From JALZOC01 sp035758845 (GTDB taxonomy: Bacteria; Acidobacteriota; Vicinamibacteria; Vicinamibacterales; 2-12-FULL-66-21), in contig DASTVZ010000224.1 of the NCBI GenBank assembly GCA_035758845.1, positions 1-64,000 of the forward strand: a stretch of DNA of 64,000 nt. Direction: 5' to 3'. The notes under the pieces are model-generated. The model ran no database searches. It had not been told where the DNA came from and worked only from the letters and a program-made list of their open reading frames with translations. Numbering within the stretch: position 1 is the stretch's first letter; each line of letters opens with the position of its first letter. Below, one piece after another: positions 17,436-26,455 of the stretch. The position numbers and the translations under genes are program-made.

Positions 17436-18080
17436 TCAACCGGTAATGACCCGCGACGCGCGCGCGCCTGGTGTGGCGCCGACGGCACGAGCGATCGCCG
17501 AGGCGATCTTCCATCCACCCGTTCCCGACGGCTCAATGGGGTTGGCGTAATCCGAACGTTCGACACAGATGCCGCGAAGATCGATCACGCTGGCGCAATA
17601 CCCGAACGCGACGCGCAGGATGACGTCATTGAAGGTCATCAGCGCCACTCGTGCCGGCCGCGCCAGTTCGGGATCGAGCGCGCCGTTGTAGATCGTGCAG
17701 ATCGTCACGTCGCGCTTCAGGCTCATCAGACGATCGATCAGACACCGGTACGCTTTCTCGAACGCATCGATACGGCTGGCAAACATCAGCAAGACCTCCG
17801 CCGAAGACCGCGCGGGCGCTTCGAGCAGATCGCTGTTGAGAAGCGCATCGTTGCCGCCGACCGACAGGACAAGATGAGTCGCATCCCTGGGAACACGGTC
17901 CAGCTGCGAACCCACCTCTGGTGTGCTGGCGCCGTCAACCGCGAGTAGCGTCGCACGCCACGTCCACGGAATCAGCGACGCCAGGTGGCCGACCACGTCC
18001 GGTTCGCCGCGCGTGTACGACCCGTTATCGAAGATGGAGTCGCCAAGGAGAACGATGTGTCCCGTCGATGGAGGGTTCAT
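17436..18080 (-). CDS. SGNH/GDSL-family hydrolase
   Basis: 214 residues, no signal peptide. Block I is VLLGDSIFDNGSY with the nucleophile Ser15. Block III is GGND at 75-78. At block V, where DxxH is expected, the sequence reads 'SDYANPIEPSGTGGWKIA' (177-193), so the usual catalytic His is absent in a variant seen in one SGNH subgroup. The family contains esterases and lipases of small substrates. The start codon is well defined by the GDSI motif at residue 13. Confidence 0.82.
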   Translation of the reverse strand: MNPPSTGHIVLLGDSIFDNGSYTRGEPDVVGHLASLIPWTWRATLLAVDGASTPEVGSQLDRVPRDATHLVLSVGGNDALLNSDLLEAPARSSAEVLLMFASRIDAFEKAYRCLIDRLMSLKRDVTICTIYNGALDPELARPARVALMTFNDVILRVAFGYCASVIDLRGICVERSDYANPIEPSGTGGWKIASAIARAVGATPGARASRVITG

Positions 18081-18152
18081 GCCAACGAAACACAGGAAGG
18101 GAACACCTGGATGGTCGACCTCACGGGTGCATTGTATGCTGGAGCGGCCCGA

Positions 18153-18617
18153 TCACTTCTTCGTCGCCGACCAGATACCGAGCGAATTCCCGCACCCCGA
18201 ATACTCGCCGAAGATCATCGTCCCAGTCGCGGCGGTACCCGAGCTGAACGAGCCGTAGACCTGCGTGTAATTAGGACGGTCTGGTGCTCCTGATCCGTAC
18301 CCGAAGCCCGGTCCCATGTACGGCGAGGCGGGATTCGGCGGATATCCGATCGGCAGACTCAAGTTGGGATACGTATTCGTGCCGGAGCAGCCATTGAAGT
18401 TGTACCCGATATCGAGGGACGTCACCTTCTGGTCTGCCACGCTGAAGGTGATCCGCATGCCCTGCGAGGTCATCCCGCTCCATTGTCCTTCGTAGCTGGC
18501 CATCACACCCGGAGGACTCGTCGGAGGCGTCGAATTGCTGCTGCACGCGCTGACGCCAACCGCGAGGAGCAGCACGAAACGAAGCTCGATACGATTCAGC
18601 CAGGAGCGCGGTCCCAT
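18153..18617 (-). CDS. Hypothetical lipoprotein
   Basis: 154 residues. An N-terminal hydrophobic stretch ends in a lipobox-like VSAC with a lipidated Cys at about residue 25. The mature part is Gly/Ser/Pro/Tyr-rich with a beta-rich pattern ('YEGQWSGMTSQGMRITFSV', 'GSFSSGTAATGTMIFGEY') and two cysteines that could pair. The pattern 'SYEGQWSG...GTMI' resembles small extracytoplasmic calycin-like proteins, but I make no assignment. It lies just downstream of the tannase-family gene. Confidence 0.65.
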   Translation of the reverse strand: MGPRSWLNRIELRFVLLLAVGVSACSSNSTPPTSPPGVMASYEGQWSGMTSQGMRITFSVADQKVTSLDIGYNFNGCSGTNTYPNLSLPIGYPPNPASPYMGPGFGYGSGAPDRPNYTQVYGSFSSGTAATGTMIFGEYSGCGNSLGIWSATKK

Positions 18618-18632
18618 GCCAGATCCCTTCGA

Positions 18633-20213
18633 TCAGCGACCCTTTGCGCGGCGCTCGTCGCGGCGGTCGGTGTCGCGACAGACAAAATTCGACGCGTCGT
18701 TGATGCTGCCCGTGCCGGCGTATACCGCAACTTCCGGGTACGGGCACAACGGCCGTGTCCGATCGACGATCCTGTTGGCAGCATGGCTGGCAACGATCTG
18801 AGCCGGCGCCTGACCGCGTTCAACCCATTGCTCCAGCGCGGCCAGCATGTCGAATGTATTCGGTCCTTCCCCGCCGCCGCAGTGTCCCATGCCCGGCGCC
18901 ATGAAGAGACGATAGGCGTGGTGAACTCTCGATCGACCGCCGAGTGCGTCCAGCACGCGCGAATAATACTGCGTGCTGTTGCCTGGAGAAATCTGCGGAT
19001 CGCTCCACCCGTGGTACTGAATGAGCTTTCCTCCGCGATCCAGGAATGGCTTCAGATTCGGATCGAGCGCGTTGATCGTGCCGGCGTCGGCGTCTTCGGC
19101 GCGCGCGACGTCGCGATCGCCGCTGAACCGTGAGATCTCCCACGTCGGTTCGCGAAAGACGAGAAACCGAAAATGATCGAGCCCGGTGGCGCGAGCAGAT
19201 GCGGTCCACCCGAGATCCGTCCACCCCAGCTCGCTTCCACGCTGCAGGGCCGTTATCTCGCGGGCCGTCGACGCATTCGTCATGGGCGAGTAGATCAGCC
19301 GCGCGGTCTCCACCTGTGCAGCCGTCAAACAACTCCTGTCGTCGGAACCCTGGCAACCAAGCGTGGCCGGATCGAACGTGCACCGACTGGGATTCTCGAG
19401 AAGTCCATCTTTCACGCCGTCGTCGGCGTCGCAGGCATCGAGGACGGCCTTGTGCAGTCGTTCACGATCTACGGCAAGCAGACGTGCGGCGTCGTGCTTC
19501 TCCACGTGCTGCGCAATGCGAACCGCTTGCGACGCACGCGAGGTCCAGTCGAGGGCCGGCGCGCCGGCGACAATCCCGTCGAAGTCATCGGGAAATCGCT
19601 GCGCCTCTTTCATGGCCTGACGGCCGCCTGCCGAGCAACCGTTCCAGTACGAGTACTTCGGGCCGGCGTTGTAATACGTCGCAACGATTTTCTTCGCCGT
19701 CGTCGTCATCTCGTGGACGGCGCGCCACCCGAAATCAATGACCTTTTCAGGATGCCCCAACGCGAAGCTTGCGCTGCCACCGGTGTGTCCGGTGTCGGTA
19801 GAACTGGCGGCATAGCCCCGCCTGATCGCCGCCATCAACGCCGTATAGCCAATCGAGCCGTTGAAGGCGCCATTCCCGACCGCCTGAAATCTGCCGTTCC
19901 AGTCGGACGCTGGCAACCAGACTTCGATCTTGATATCGGAATCGCTCGTCGGTTTGAGTGTTGCGGCGACACGACAGAACGCGGGCAACGCCCGGACCGC
20001 GTCGCCGTTGAGCTGCACCGGCGCATTGAACGCTCCCGCTTGAACGCTTTCAGCCAGATTGATGGTGACACCGGGCAGCGTGATTCCCGAGAGCGCTTCG
20101 CACGATCCCGCGGCGTCGAGAGACTGACGCGCAATTGCGGTCGCAACGGCCAGCGACGCGAGCGCGGCGATGACCATCCTGACCAGCGATGTCCGCAGAT
20201 CCGGAGCGTTCAT
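18633..20213 (-). CDS. Tannase/feruloyl esterase family protein, secreted
   Basis: 526 residues with an N-terminal signal-like segment (~12-29). The CS-D-HC signature of the family (PF07519) is complete: Cys193-Ser194 in NGCSAGGRQA, Asp in YHGWSDPQISP, and His-Cys in GMGHCGGGEG. The paired cysteines flank the Ser and His and are known to form a disulfide. Members hydrolyse ester bonds of gallate or ferulate to sugars. The lid region (~230-340) carries additional cysteines. Its location fits plant-polymer degradation in soil; the substrate is inferred. Confidence 0.93.
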   Translation of the reverse strand: MNAPDLRTSLVRMVIAALASLAVATAIARQSLDAAGSCEALSGITLPGVTINLAESVQAGAFNAPVQLNGDAVRALPAFCRVAATLKPTSDSDIKIEVWLPASDWNGRFQAVGNGAFNGSIGYTALMAAIRRGYAASSTDTGHTGGSASFALGHPEKVIDFGWRAVHEMTTTAKKIVATYYNAGPKYSYWNGCSAGGRQAMKEAQRFPDDFDGIVAGAPALDWTSRASQAVRIAQHVEKHDAARLLAVDRERLHKAVLDACDADDGVKDGLLENPSRCTFDPATLGCQGSDDRSCLTAAQVETARLIYSPMTNASTAREITALQRGSELGWTDLGWTASARATGLDHFRFLVFREPTWEISRFSGDRDVARAEDADAGTINALDPNLKPFLDRGGKLIQYHGWSDPQISPGNSTQYYSRVLDALGGRSRVHHAYRLFMAPGMGHCGGGEGPNTFDMLAALEQWVERGQAPAQIVASHAANRIVDRTRPLCPYPEVAVYAGTGSINDASNFVCRDTDRRDERRAKGR

Positions 20214-20699
20214 TTACCGAACAACGACTGCCGCAGGCGCGTCGCCGCGTTTTCTAGGCATGTTGTCGATTCGCACGATCCATTTGAACGCGCGCTCGGC
20301 AGCATCCTTGGCCGCACGGCTCCAGTACCCGGATGCCACGCCCTTGACGTCCGTTTCATGCTCGCCGAATTTCAGATGCACGCGGATGAGCACATCGCCC
20401 AGGGGCGTTACTGACGCGCCGCCGAATCCTCCTCCCGCCTGGGTTCTCTCGCGCTCAATCACTTCGACGAGGACGGTCGCCTCCGCTGCGCTGGTCACCA
20501 TGACGAGGCCGGCTTTGCGGCCGAGCGCCTCGCGCACATCCTTCACGGAATCGAGTCGTCCCTGCTCTTCTTCGGTCGGGGTCTTATCCTTGGGGTCGGC
20601 GGTGAAGACGAACACGCGAGGAGCGGGTGACGAGGATTGATTGGCGACGAGGCCGGCGCTCAGTGCGAGAGCGGCGGCGATGATGAATGAGGTTCGCAT
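20214..20699 (-). CDS. Hypothetical secreted protein
   Basis: 161 residues from ATG 20699. A signal peptide ('TSFIIAAALALSAGLVAN') is followed by 'RVFVFTADPKD' and a stretch ending 'AGLVMVTSAAEATVLVEVIERE', a pattern resembling DUF4136-like or curli-assembly-like small domains. A Gly-rich loop (AGGGFGGASV) precedes 'DVLIRVHLKFGEHETDVKG' and a C-terminal helix (AKDAAERAFKWI). No family was recognised with confidence. The stop lies a few bases before the tannase start, so the pair is probably one transcript. Confidence 0.7.
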   Translation of the reverse strand: MRTSFIIAAALALSAGLVANQSSSPAPRVFVFTADPKDKTPTEEEQGRLDSVKDVREALGRKAGLVMVTSAAEATVLVEVIERERTQAGGGFGGASVTPLGDVLIRVHLKFGEHETDVKGVASGYWSRAAKDAAERAFKWIVRIDNMPRKRGDAPAAVVVR

Positions 20700-20703
20700 G
20701 ACT

Positions 20704-21182
20704 TCAGCCCTGGAGCGACGGGGACCCATTCGTCCGTCCAGAATGGGCCGGCGGGCGTGGCACTAAGTAATTTACCCGATCAGGAGATGCGCTGAAATCG
20801 GAAATGCCATCCGCTTCTCTGCCGTCTCGTACGTCGCCAGAGCGCCGCAGCAGATCGGAATCGTGGCTCGTCATCTCGTGTTCGTCGCGAGGGTTGAACA
20901 TCACGATCTCCCTCGTGCCAAAGCGAAACGTGAAAGGTTCGAAGAGCACCTTATACGACTCGCCGTTCTTTTCGTACTGATATCCTCGGATACCGATGAC
21001 CGCCGGTCGATAGTCCCCCCAGAGAGCCACAAGCGACATGGGGTACTCGCCGTGTGCTTGACGGTACCGTTCGATGTCGCCGATCAACGAAGCGGATCGT
21101 ACCCGCCGGGCAGGAACGGCAGGAGCGTAGAGAAGATGATGACAGCGACCGTCACGATTAGGCCGACGGCGTGAGCGCTCAT
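20704..21182 (-). pseudogene. Frameshifted small membrane-anchored protein gene
   Basis: From ATG 21182 (SD GGTGGG) the frame encodes a transmembrane helix (AHAVGLIVTVAVIIFSTLL, then PFLPGGYDPLR) and stops at 21084. The neighbouring frame continues at the same point with ASLIGDIERYRQAHGEYP, GIRGYQYEKNG, FEPFTFRFGTREIVMFN and EMTSHDSDLLRR, a coherent soluble domain. A helix followed by this domain in one protein is what one would expect, so a frameshift lies between about 21084 and 21110. The C-terminal ~40 residues also look out of frame. Mutation or assembly error cannot be told apart. Confidence 0.5.
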
Positions 21183-21210
21183 TTCCCACCGCCTGCTAAC
21201 CTCGCATCCG

Positions 21211-21370
21211 TCACAACCATTCGGCCACTGCAACGATCCATACTGCGGCGGGGACGAGAATCGCCTGCGCGAGCACCGTGCCCACCAGCCGCGTTCCCGT
21301 GAGCACCACAACCGATCGACGGAAGAAAAACGAAGGTCAGTGCGCAAATGATCAACAGGCCTGAATCCAT
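21211..21370 (-). pseudogene. Small membrane protein gene with a homopolymer frameshift
   Basis: ATG 21370 begins 'MDSGLLIICALTFVF', a transmembrane segment. After a run of five T residues on the minus strand the first frame becomes low-complexity, while the shifted frame gives 'FFRRSVVVLTGTRLVGTVLA' and a second hydrophobic helix ending 'AVWIVAVAEWL' with a stop at 21211. The two halves form a plausible two-helix protein of ~53 residues broken at the T tract (~21325). Function unknown. Confidence 0.45.
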
Positions 21371-21374
21371 ACCG

Positions 21375-21698
21375 TTACTCTTCAGCGTCACGACCTCTCC
21401 ACCTCGGGCCATCCCACGCACCGGGCGGCCGGTAATGAAACCGGATCAGGTAGACGTTGTCGCCGGGGCCGTGCTTTGCTACCTGCAGCAGGTCGTCGAC
21501 GCTCGCGAAGCCTGACTCGCGCGCGAGGTCGCAGGTAATGTCGTCCATTGAGATTGGCGTAATGGAGTCAACGACGATGTGACCATCGTCCATCTGATAT
21601 CGATTTCCAGCCTTCACGTGCGGGCGCGTCCACACGCGCACGCTACATCGGATCCGGCCGCGTCGGATTCCTTCACGAAGGCGTTTGGTGAAGACCAT
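21375..21698 (-). CDS. ASCH-domain-like protein
   Basis: 107 residues from ATG 21698 with SD GGAG 4 nt upstream. The pattern 'VFTKRLREGIRRGRIRCSVR', 'VKAGNRYQMDDGHIVVDSI', 'ITCDLARESGFASVDDLL' and 'VYLIRFHYRPPG' matches the ASCH/PUA-like fold, in which a GxKxxExR-type surface binds RNA or modified nucleotides. This member lacks a clear GxKxxExR, so it is a divergent relative. It sits between an amidohydrolase gene and the decaying small membrane genes. Confidence 0.6.
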   Translation of the reverse strand: MVFTKRLREGIRRGRIRCSVRVWTRPHVKAGNRYQMDDGHIVVDSITPISMDDITCDLARESGFASVDDLLQVAKHGPGDNVYLIRFHYRPPGAWDGPRWRGRDAEE

Positions 21699-21757
21699 CT
21701 CACTCCAGGCGTCTGCTGGCCGAAATCGGCGCCCGCGCAAGCGAGGAAGAATTGGCG

Positions 21758-23257
21758 CTACTGTCCACTCCCTCGCCCGCCGCGCCCTTGACCCTGGGTC
21801 GGAAACTCCAGATCGACAGGCCAGCCGGCGACGAACACGTGACGAATGCGCGGGCTGTCGAGCAGATTGCCGTCCGTGACGATCACATTCGCAATCTTCC
21901 CTTTCTCGATCGTGCCGAGCCGATCGCCGGCACCCGCGAGCCTGGCGGCGTTGACGCTGAGCGCCTTGAGCGCCGAGTCTTCGGATAATCCCCCTTCCTT
22001 CACCGTGCGCCCGACGCTGCGCACGAAGTCGACGGGATTCTGCAGTCCGCCGGTGGTGAACGCGAATGGGATCCCGGCCTTCTCGAGCGCAGCCGCGACT
22101 CTGACGGCGCTCTGACGCATGTGAGTCACGCGAATCGGCGTATCAACTTCTCCGCCGCCGCGGCCACCGCCGAACCCACCGCGTCCGCTTCCCCCGATCG
22201 CCTGGAAGTTCGTCGACACGATCACTCGCGCCTTCGCCGCCTTGAGTTCGTCGAGGACGTTGGCCGCTTCGGCACCGCCCACGATGATCGGATCGAGATT
22301 GAATTCCTTGGCGAACTCGAGGGCGCGCACGATCTCGCGTTCCTCGATTGCCTCGAACGCGACCGGCATCTTGCGATCGAGCGCCGGCGCAAGGGCATCG
22401 AGCCCGGGCTCGAACCCACCCACTGCCGCATCCTTGTGACGCTCCATGAACGCGCGCGCATCCTTCTGCCACTGCGCATCGAGAAACGCCTGCCGGGAGA
22501 ACGCGATGACTCCGAGAAGCGCGCCCGGATACCCTCCGCCTCCGCCGCCGCCGCCTTCACCTCCGCCACCGCCGCGGCCGGTCGCAAACACAACGTGCTG
22601 TGCGACACCCGATCGCAGGACGACGCTGCCGCGCCGATAGGTCGCGAGCGCGCTGATCTCGTTGGGATCCGGCGGCGCGGTGATGTTGACGAGCGCGCTC
22701 TGCCCTCGAATGATTCCCTGAGCGGGAACAGCAAGCGCCGAGGTGATCCCCGCCGCCGCCAGCCGCCGCACCATATCGCCGTCGTAGACGACGATGCGCG
22801 ATGCATCGACATCCGGATGTAGGAACCGGGTGCGCGCCTCGCGTTCCTGATCGGCCCAGGTGATGCTGTCCGGGGTCGCGACCGTCGTACCGCGTCCGCG
22901 GCCAGTCGGAACGGGAGCCACATCATTGGCGGCAGCCGCGACGATGCCACCTTCCACGATCGTGCTATTGGACATGTCGATGACGCCGGGATACACGGCG
23001 AGCCCGCTGCCATCAATCACCACAGCATCGGCTGGAGTCGCCACGGAAGGACCGACGTCTTCGATCACACCATCGCGCAGTACGAGGGTGCCTTTTTCAA
23101 TCGGCGCACCCGCAAGCGTGACGATGCGCGCATTGGTGATGGCGAAACGGGGAGCGCGAACCGGCATCTGGCCGCGCACCGTGAAGCCGGGCAGCGCCGT
23201 CGCGACAGCGGCGATGGCGATGACCACGAGTAATCGCGCAATACGGCGTGTCATCAT
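21758..23257 (-). CDS. Secreted amidohydrolase-family protein with degenerate metal site
   Basis: 499 residues with a signal peptide (~1-30). The amidohydrolase composite fold is clear: the N-terminal strand 'FAITNARIVTLAGAPIEKGT', 'GVIDMSN' at ~92 where active enzymes have GxxDxHxH, and the C-terminal 'KALSVNAARLAGAGDRLGTIEKGKIANVIVTDGNLLD'. The HxH metal ligands are missing, and poly-Gly runs (~220-240, ~355-370) interrupt the barrel. Imidazolonepropionase-like enzymes need two metal His, so hydrolysis is doubtful. It lies 8 bp after the tandem amidohydrolase gene and forms an operon with it. Confidence 0.85.
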   Translation of the reverse strand: MMTRRIARLLVVIAIAAVATALPGFTVRGQMPVRAPRFAITNARIVTLAGAPIEKGTLVLRDGVIEDVGPSVATPADAVVIDGSGLAVYPGVIDMSNSTIVEGGIVAAAANDVAPVPTGRGRGTTVATPDSITWADQEREARTRFLHPDVDASRIVVYDGDMVRRLAAAGITSALAVPAQGIIRGQSALVNITAPPDPNEISALATYRRGSVVLRSGVAQHVVFATGRGGGGGEGGGGGGGGYPGALLGVIAFSRQAFLDAQWQKDARAFMERHKDAAVGGFEPGLDALAPALDRKMPVAFEAIEEREIVRALEFAKEFNLDPIIVGGAEAANVLDELKAAKARVIVSTNFQAIGGSGRGGFGGGRGGGEVDTPIRVTHMRQSAVRVAAALEKAGIPFAFTTGGLQNPVDFVRSVGRTVKEGGLSEDSALKALSVNAARLAGAGDRLGTIEKGKIANVIVTDGNLLDSPRIRHVFVAGWPVDLEFPTQGQGRGGRGSGQ

Positions 23258-23265
23258 TGGTCTCC

Positions 23266-25926
23266 TCAGCGCGACATGTACTTCTTGAACAACTCGACTT
23301 GCGAGTTGTCGAGCGGCACGTCGCGCCCGGCGACGATCACGTGCCGTACCTGCGATCGGACTTCTAGTGGATCACCGGTGAGCACGACGAGATTGGCCAC
23401 CTTGCCGGCGTCGATGCTGCCGACCTGACCGTCGACGCCGAGAATGCGCGCCGCGTCGAGCGTCAGCGCTTTGATCGCGTCATCGTGCGAGAGACCCCAC
23501 GCGACGGCTCGCCCGGCCTGGAACGGAACGTCGCGCGAGAACTGGAAGCCGCCGCTCGAAAATGCAAACGTCACACCCGCCTTCGCCAGCGCCGCGGGCG
23601 TCTGATACGGGTAGGCGTGGAATTCATCTTCGCGCGGGGGCAGTGAAAGAATGCTCGACAAGATCACCGGCACGTCGCGCTGCTTCAAGAGTGGCGCAAT
23701 CTTTTGTGCGTCGGCGCCGGCCTGCAGCACGATGCGGATGTTCTGTCGATCGGCAAGGGCGATCGCATCGCGCATCGTCTGCTCGGTGTTCGCAGCGACG
23801 TAGAGTGCCTGACGACGATCGAGCACCGGCAGAAATGGCTCGAGCGTCCAGTCGACTTGCCGAGTCGCCGGCTGTTTCGCGTAGACGCGCGCACGCTCGA
23901 GCAGCTGATTGAACGTCTTGATCGGATCGGGTCCTTGTGGCGGCGCGGCGGCGCCTCGTCCACCGCCTCCACCACCGCGGCCTCCGGTTCCGCCCGGATA
24001 GTTGAACGCCAGGCCGGCTGACGGCCGCAGCGTCGCCTCCTCCCACGTCCATCCGTCGAGATTCATGACCGGAATCTCTCCACTGATCGTGCCGCCGCCT
24101 GGCCGCACGCCGATCGTCGTGATGCCTTCACTGCGCGTCACCGGAATGGCGATGCTGTCGGCCTTGTACGCCACGCGCGTGCGCAGCATCTGGTCGAAGG
24201 GCAGAATCTCGGTCACGTCGTCGTAGTTGCGGACACCGGGTTCGTTCAGTCCGATATCGGTACTCGCGTCGATCATCCCGGGAATCACGGTCGCGCCCTG
24301 CACATCCAGGGGTTTCGCGCCAGCTGGCACCGCCACGTTCGCGCCCACGGCTTCGATGCGATTGCCCTTGATGACAATCGATCCCTTCGGGATGACGGGA
24401 CCAGAGACCGTCACGATGCGAGCGTTGGTGATCGCCCAGGTCGGGCCGTCGGCGTTGCCCTTGACGTCGAATCGTTCGGCCGCCGGCGCCGGGCGCGGTG
24501 ACGCCTGTGAGCCGTTCGTCGAACCATCCGTCGTCTGCGGTCCATTGGAAGTCGACTGCGTTCCATTTGTAGATGCCGGCGATGAATCCGTCGTCGAACG
24601 TCCACTCTTCTCCCGTTGGATTTCGGTAATCCGCTGCAGGTCCTTCTCCCGGTCGTAATACGGGACGCCGTCGATGTAGCTGCGCTCGACAATGGCAGCT
24701 GTCGAGAGCGGGTGATGGTTCCAGATGACGACGTCGGCATCCTTGCCGACCTCGATTGAGCCGACACGATTCTCGACCTTGAGTTGCTTCGCCGGATTGA
24801 TCGTGACCATCGCGAACGCCTGTTCGTCGGTGACGTCTCCGTATCGCACCGCCTTGGCCGCCTCCATGTTCAGCCGCCGCGCCTGCTCCGCATCGTCCGA
24901 ATTGATTGAGACGACCACCCCTTTGTGCGTCATCAACGAGGCGTTGTGAGGAATGGCGTCGGCCGCCTCCATCTTGTAGCCCCACCAGTCGGAGAACGTC
25001 GATGCGCCGGCATTGTGCGCGGCGATCTCCTTGGCCACCTTGTAGCCTTCGAGCACATGCTGAAAGGTCGTAATCTTGAAGCCCATCTCGTCGGCCAGGC
25101 GGATGAGCATCAGGATTTCGTCGGCACGGTAGCTGTGCGCGTGAACGAGGCGCTTGCTCTCGAGCACTTCAACGAGCGCGTCCAACTGCAGATCGCGGCG
25201 AGGCGCAAGGGCGTCCTGACCGCCCTTCTTTTTGGCATCGTAGTCCTGCCACTCCTTGCGATACGCCTTCGCGCGCGTGAAGGCATCACGGATCACGTAC
25301 TCCACACCCTGGCGAGTCGTGGGAAAACGCTGCGGGTTGCTCGGTGCCTGACCGCGCTTGCGGGTCACGTTTTCGCCGAGAGCGAACTTGATGCCTGGGA
25401 GCGCTCCCTGAAAAACCAGATCGTTCGCGCGTCGCTTGCCATAGCGCAATTTGATGACGACTGTTTTTCCACCGATCGCATTCGCGCTGCCATGCAGAAT
25501 GTTGGCGGTCGTCGTGCCGCCAGCGAGATCGCGATAGATATTGATGTCGGTGGGATCGAGGACGTCCTCCATGCCGGTCATCGAGCTGACCGACACGGTC
25601 CCTTCATTGATGGCGTCGTTGGCGATGTGAGAGTGCGCATCGATAAGGCCAGGCGAGACGAACTTGCCGGTGGCGTCGTATACGTCCGCGCCGGACGGGA
25701 TCGGCACGTTCGTGCCAACCGCGGCGATTTTGCCGTCGCGGATGAGGACGGTGCCGTTGTTGATCGTGCCGCGCGTGGCGGTGAGGATCGTTCCGTTACG
25801 AATGGCGACGACTGCCGGCGTCGCGCCCTGAGCCAACACCGGTGATGTCGCTTTCGTCGGCCCCTCCAGCACCAGAACAGCGACTGCACCGAGTGCGAGA
25901 CAAGCGCATAACCAACGGCCAATCAC
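23266..25926 (-). CDS. Secreted tandem amidohydrolase (active N-domain, degenerate C-domain)
   Basis: 886 residues from GTG 25926, chosen because SD GGAGG stands 5 nt upstream. A signal/anchor (~5-20) precedes two amidohydrolase domains. Domain 1 (~38-435) keeps the metal site: HSH at 98-100, His in VHAHS (~262-264), H289 and the late SINSDD (~340-345). A Ser/Thr/Asn/Gln linker (~440-483) joins domain 2 (~497-880), whose equivalent motif is GMIDASTDIG (~550-559) with no histidines. A Gly-rich run occurs in domain 2. The fused architecture suggests a secreted peptidase/imidase in which the second domain is structural. Confidence 0.87.
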   Translation of the reverse strand: MIGRWLCACLALGAVAVLVLEGPTKATSPVLAQGATPAVVAIRNGTILTATRGTINNGTVLIRDGKIAAVGTNVPIPSGADVYDATGKFVSPGLIDAHSHIANDAINEGTVSVSSMTGMEDVLDPTDINIYRDLAGGTTTANILHGSANAIGGKTVVIKLRYGKRRANDLVFQGALPGIKFALGENVTRKRGQAPSNPQRFPTTRQGVEYVIRDAFTRAKAYRKEWQDYDAKKKGGQDALAPRRDLQLDALVEVLESKRLVHAHSYRADEILMLIRLADEMGFKITTFQHVLEGYKVAKEIAAHNAGASTFSDWWGYKMEAADAIPHNASLMTHKGVVVSINSDDAEQARRLNMEAAKAVRYGDVTDEQAFAMVTINPAKQLKVENRVGSIEVGKDADVVIWNHHPLSTAAIVERSYIDGVPYYDREKDLQRITEIQREKSGRSTTDSSPASTNGTQSTSNGPQTTDGSTNGSQASPRPAPAAERFDVKGNADGPTWAITNARIVTVSGPVIPKGSIVIKGNRIEAVGANVAVPAGAKPLDVQGATVIPGMIDASTDIGLNEPGVRNYDDVTEILPFDQMLRTRVAYKADSIAIPVTRSEGITTIGVRPGGGTISGEIPVMNLDGWTWEEATLRPSAGLAFNYPGGTGGRGGGGGGRGAAAPPQGPDPIKTFNQLLERARVYAKQPATRQVDWTLEPFLPVLDRRQALYVAANTEQTMRDAIALADRQNIRIVLQAGADAQKIAPLLKQRDVPVILSSILSLPPREDEFHAYPYQTPAALAKAGVTFAFSSGGFQFSRDVPFQAGRAVAWGLSHDDAIKALTLDAARILGVDGQVGSIDAGKVANLVVLTGDPLEVRSQVRHVIVAGRDVPLDNSQVELFKKYMSR

Positions 25927-26050
25927 GTAGACCTCCGACGAAAGAACGCCCACACGGCGGGCGTGGCGGTAACTCTACCGTACAAGACAAGTGGATCGGC
26001 GCCGAGCCAACGCCCTGGCGCGCGTGCTTAAGAACGCATCAAGCCCGGAG

Positions 26051-26431
26051 CTACTGTCGTTCACCGAACCAGTAACACAATCCATCCGGCGCCACGACGT
26101 AGAACACCTTCCATGAGCTGCCGCCGTGCTCTTCGATCGAAAAGTCGGAGAGCTCCTTCTGTAGACCGTTGGTTTTGAATTCTGCGAATAACGACGACAG
26201 GTCCTTGACATGGAACGCACACCCATCCTGCGAGGAGTCGCCGCCGTTCTCTGCCAATCGCATCTGAATCTGGTCGCGAGCAAGCACGGCCGACTTATGC
26301 GGGACCGTGTCTCGACCCACAACTCGGAACCCGAGCACAGTTTCATAGAAAGGCAAAGCGGCGTCGACATCAGGAACCGGGAGGTTCATGTTGTCGCCTT
26401 GATAGCCAAACGCATTTTCGAGTGTTCCCAT
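26051..26431 (-). CDS. VOC family (glyoxalase/bleomycin resistance-like) protein
   Basis: 126 residues, a single-chain VOC protein. Visible are 'MNLPVPDVDAALPFYETVLGF', 'RVVGRDTVPHKSAVLARD', 'CAFHVKDLSSLFAEFKTNG' and the C-terminal 'YVVAPDGLCYWFGE', whose Glu is a typical metal ligand. The family includes dioxygenases, glyoxalase and antibiotic-binding proteins; none is indicated specifically. It is the last gene of a minus-strand trio with the DinB and GyrI-like genes (gaps 24 and 30 bp). Confidence 0.85.
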   Translation of the reverse strand: MGTLENAFGYQGDNMNLPVPDVDAALPFYETVLGFRVVGRDTVPHKSAVLARDQIQMRLAENGGDSSQDGCAFHVKDLSSLFAEFKTNGLQKELSDFSIEEHGGSSWKVFYVVAPDGLCYWFGERQ

Positions 26432-26455
26432 CGGACGACCCGCCTTCCTTGACGA

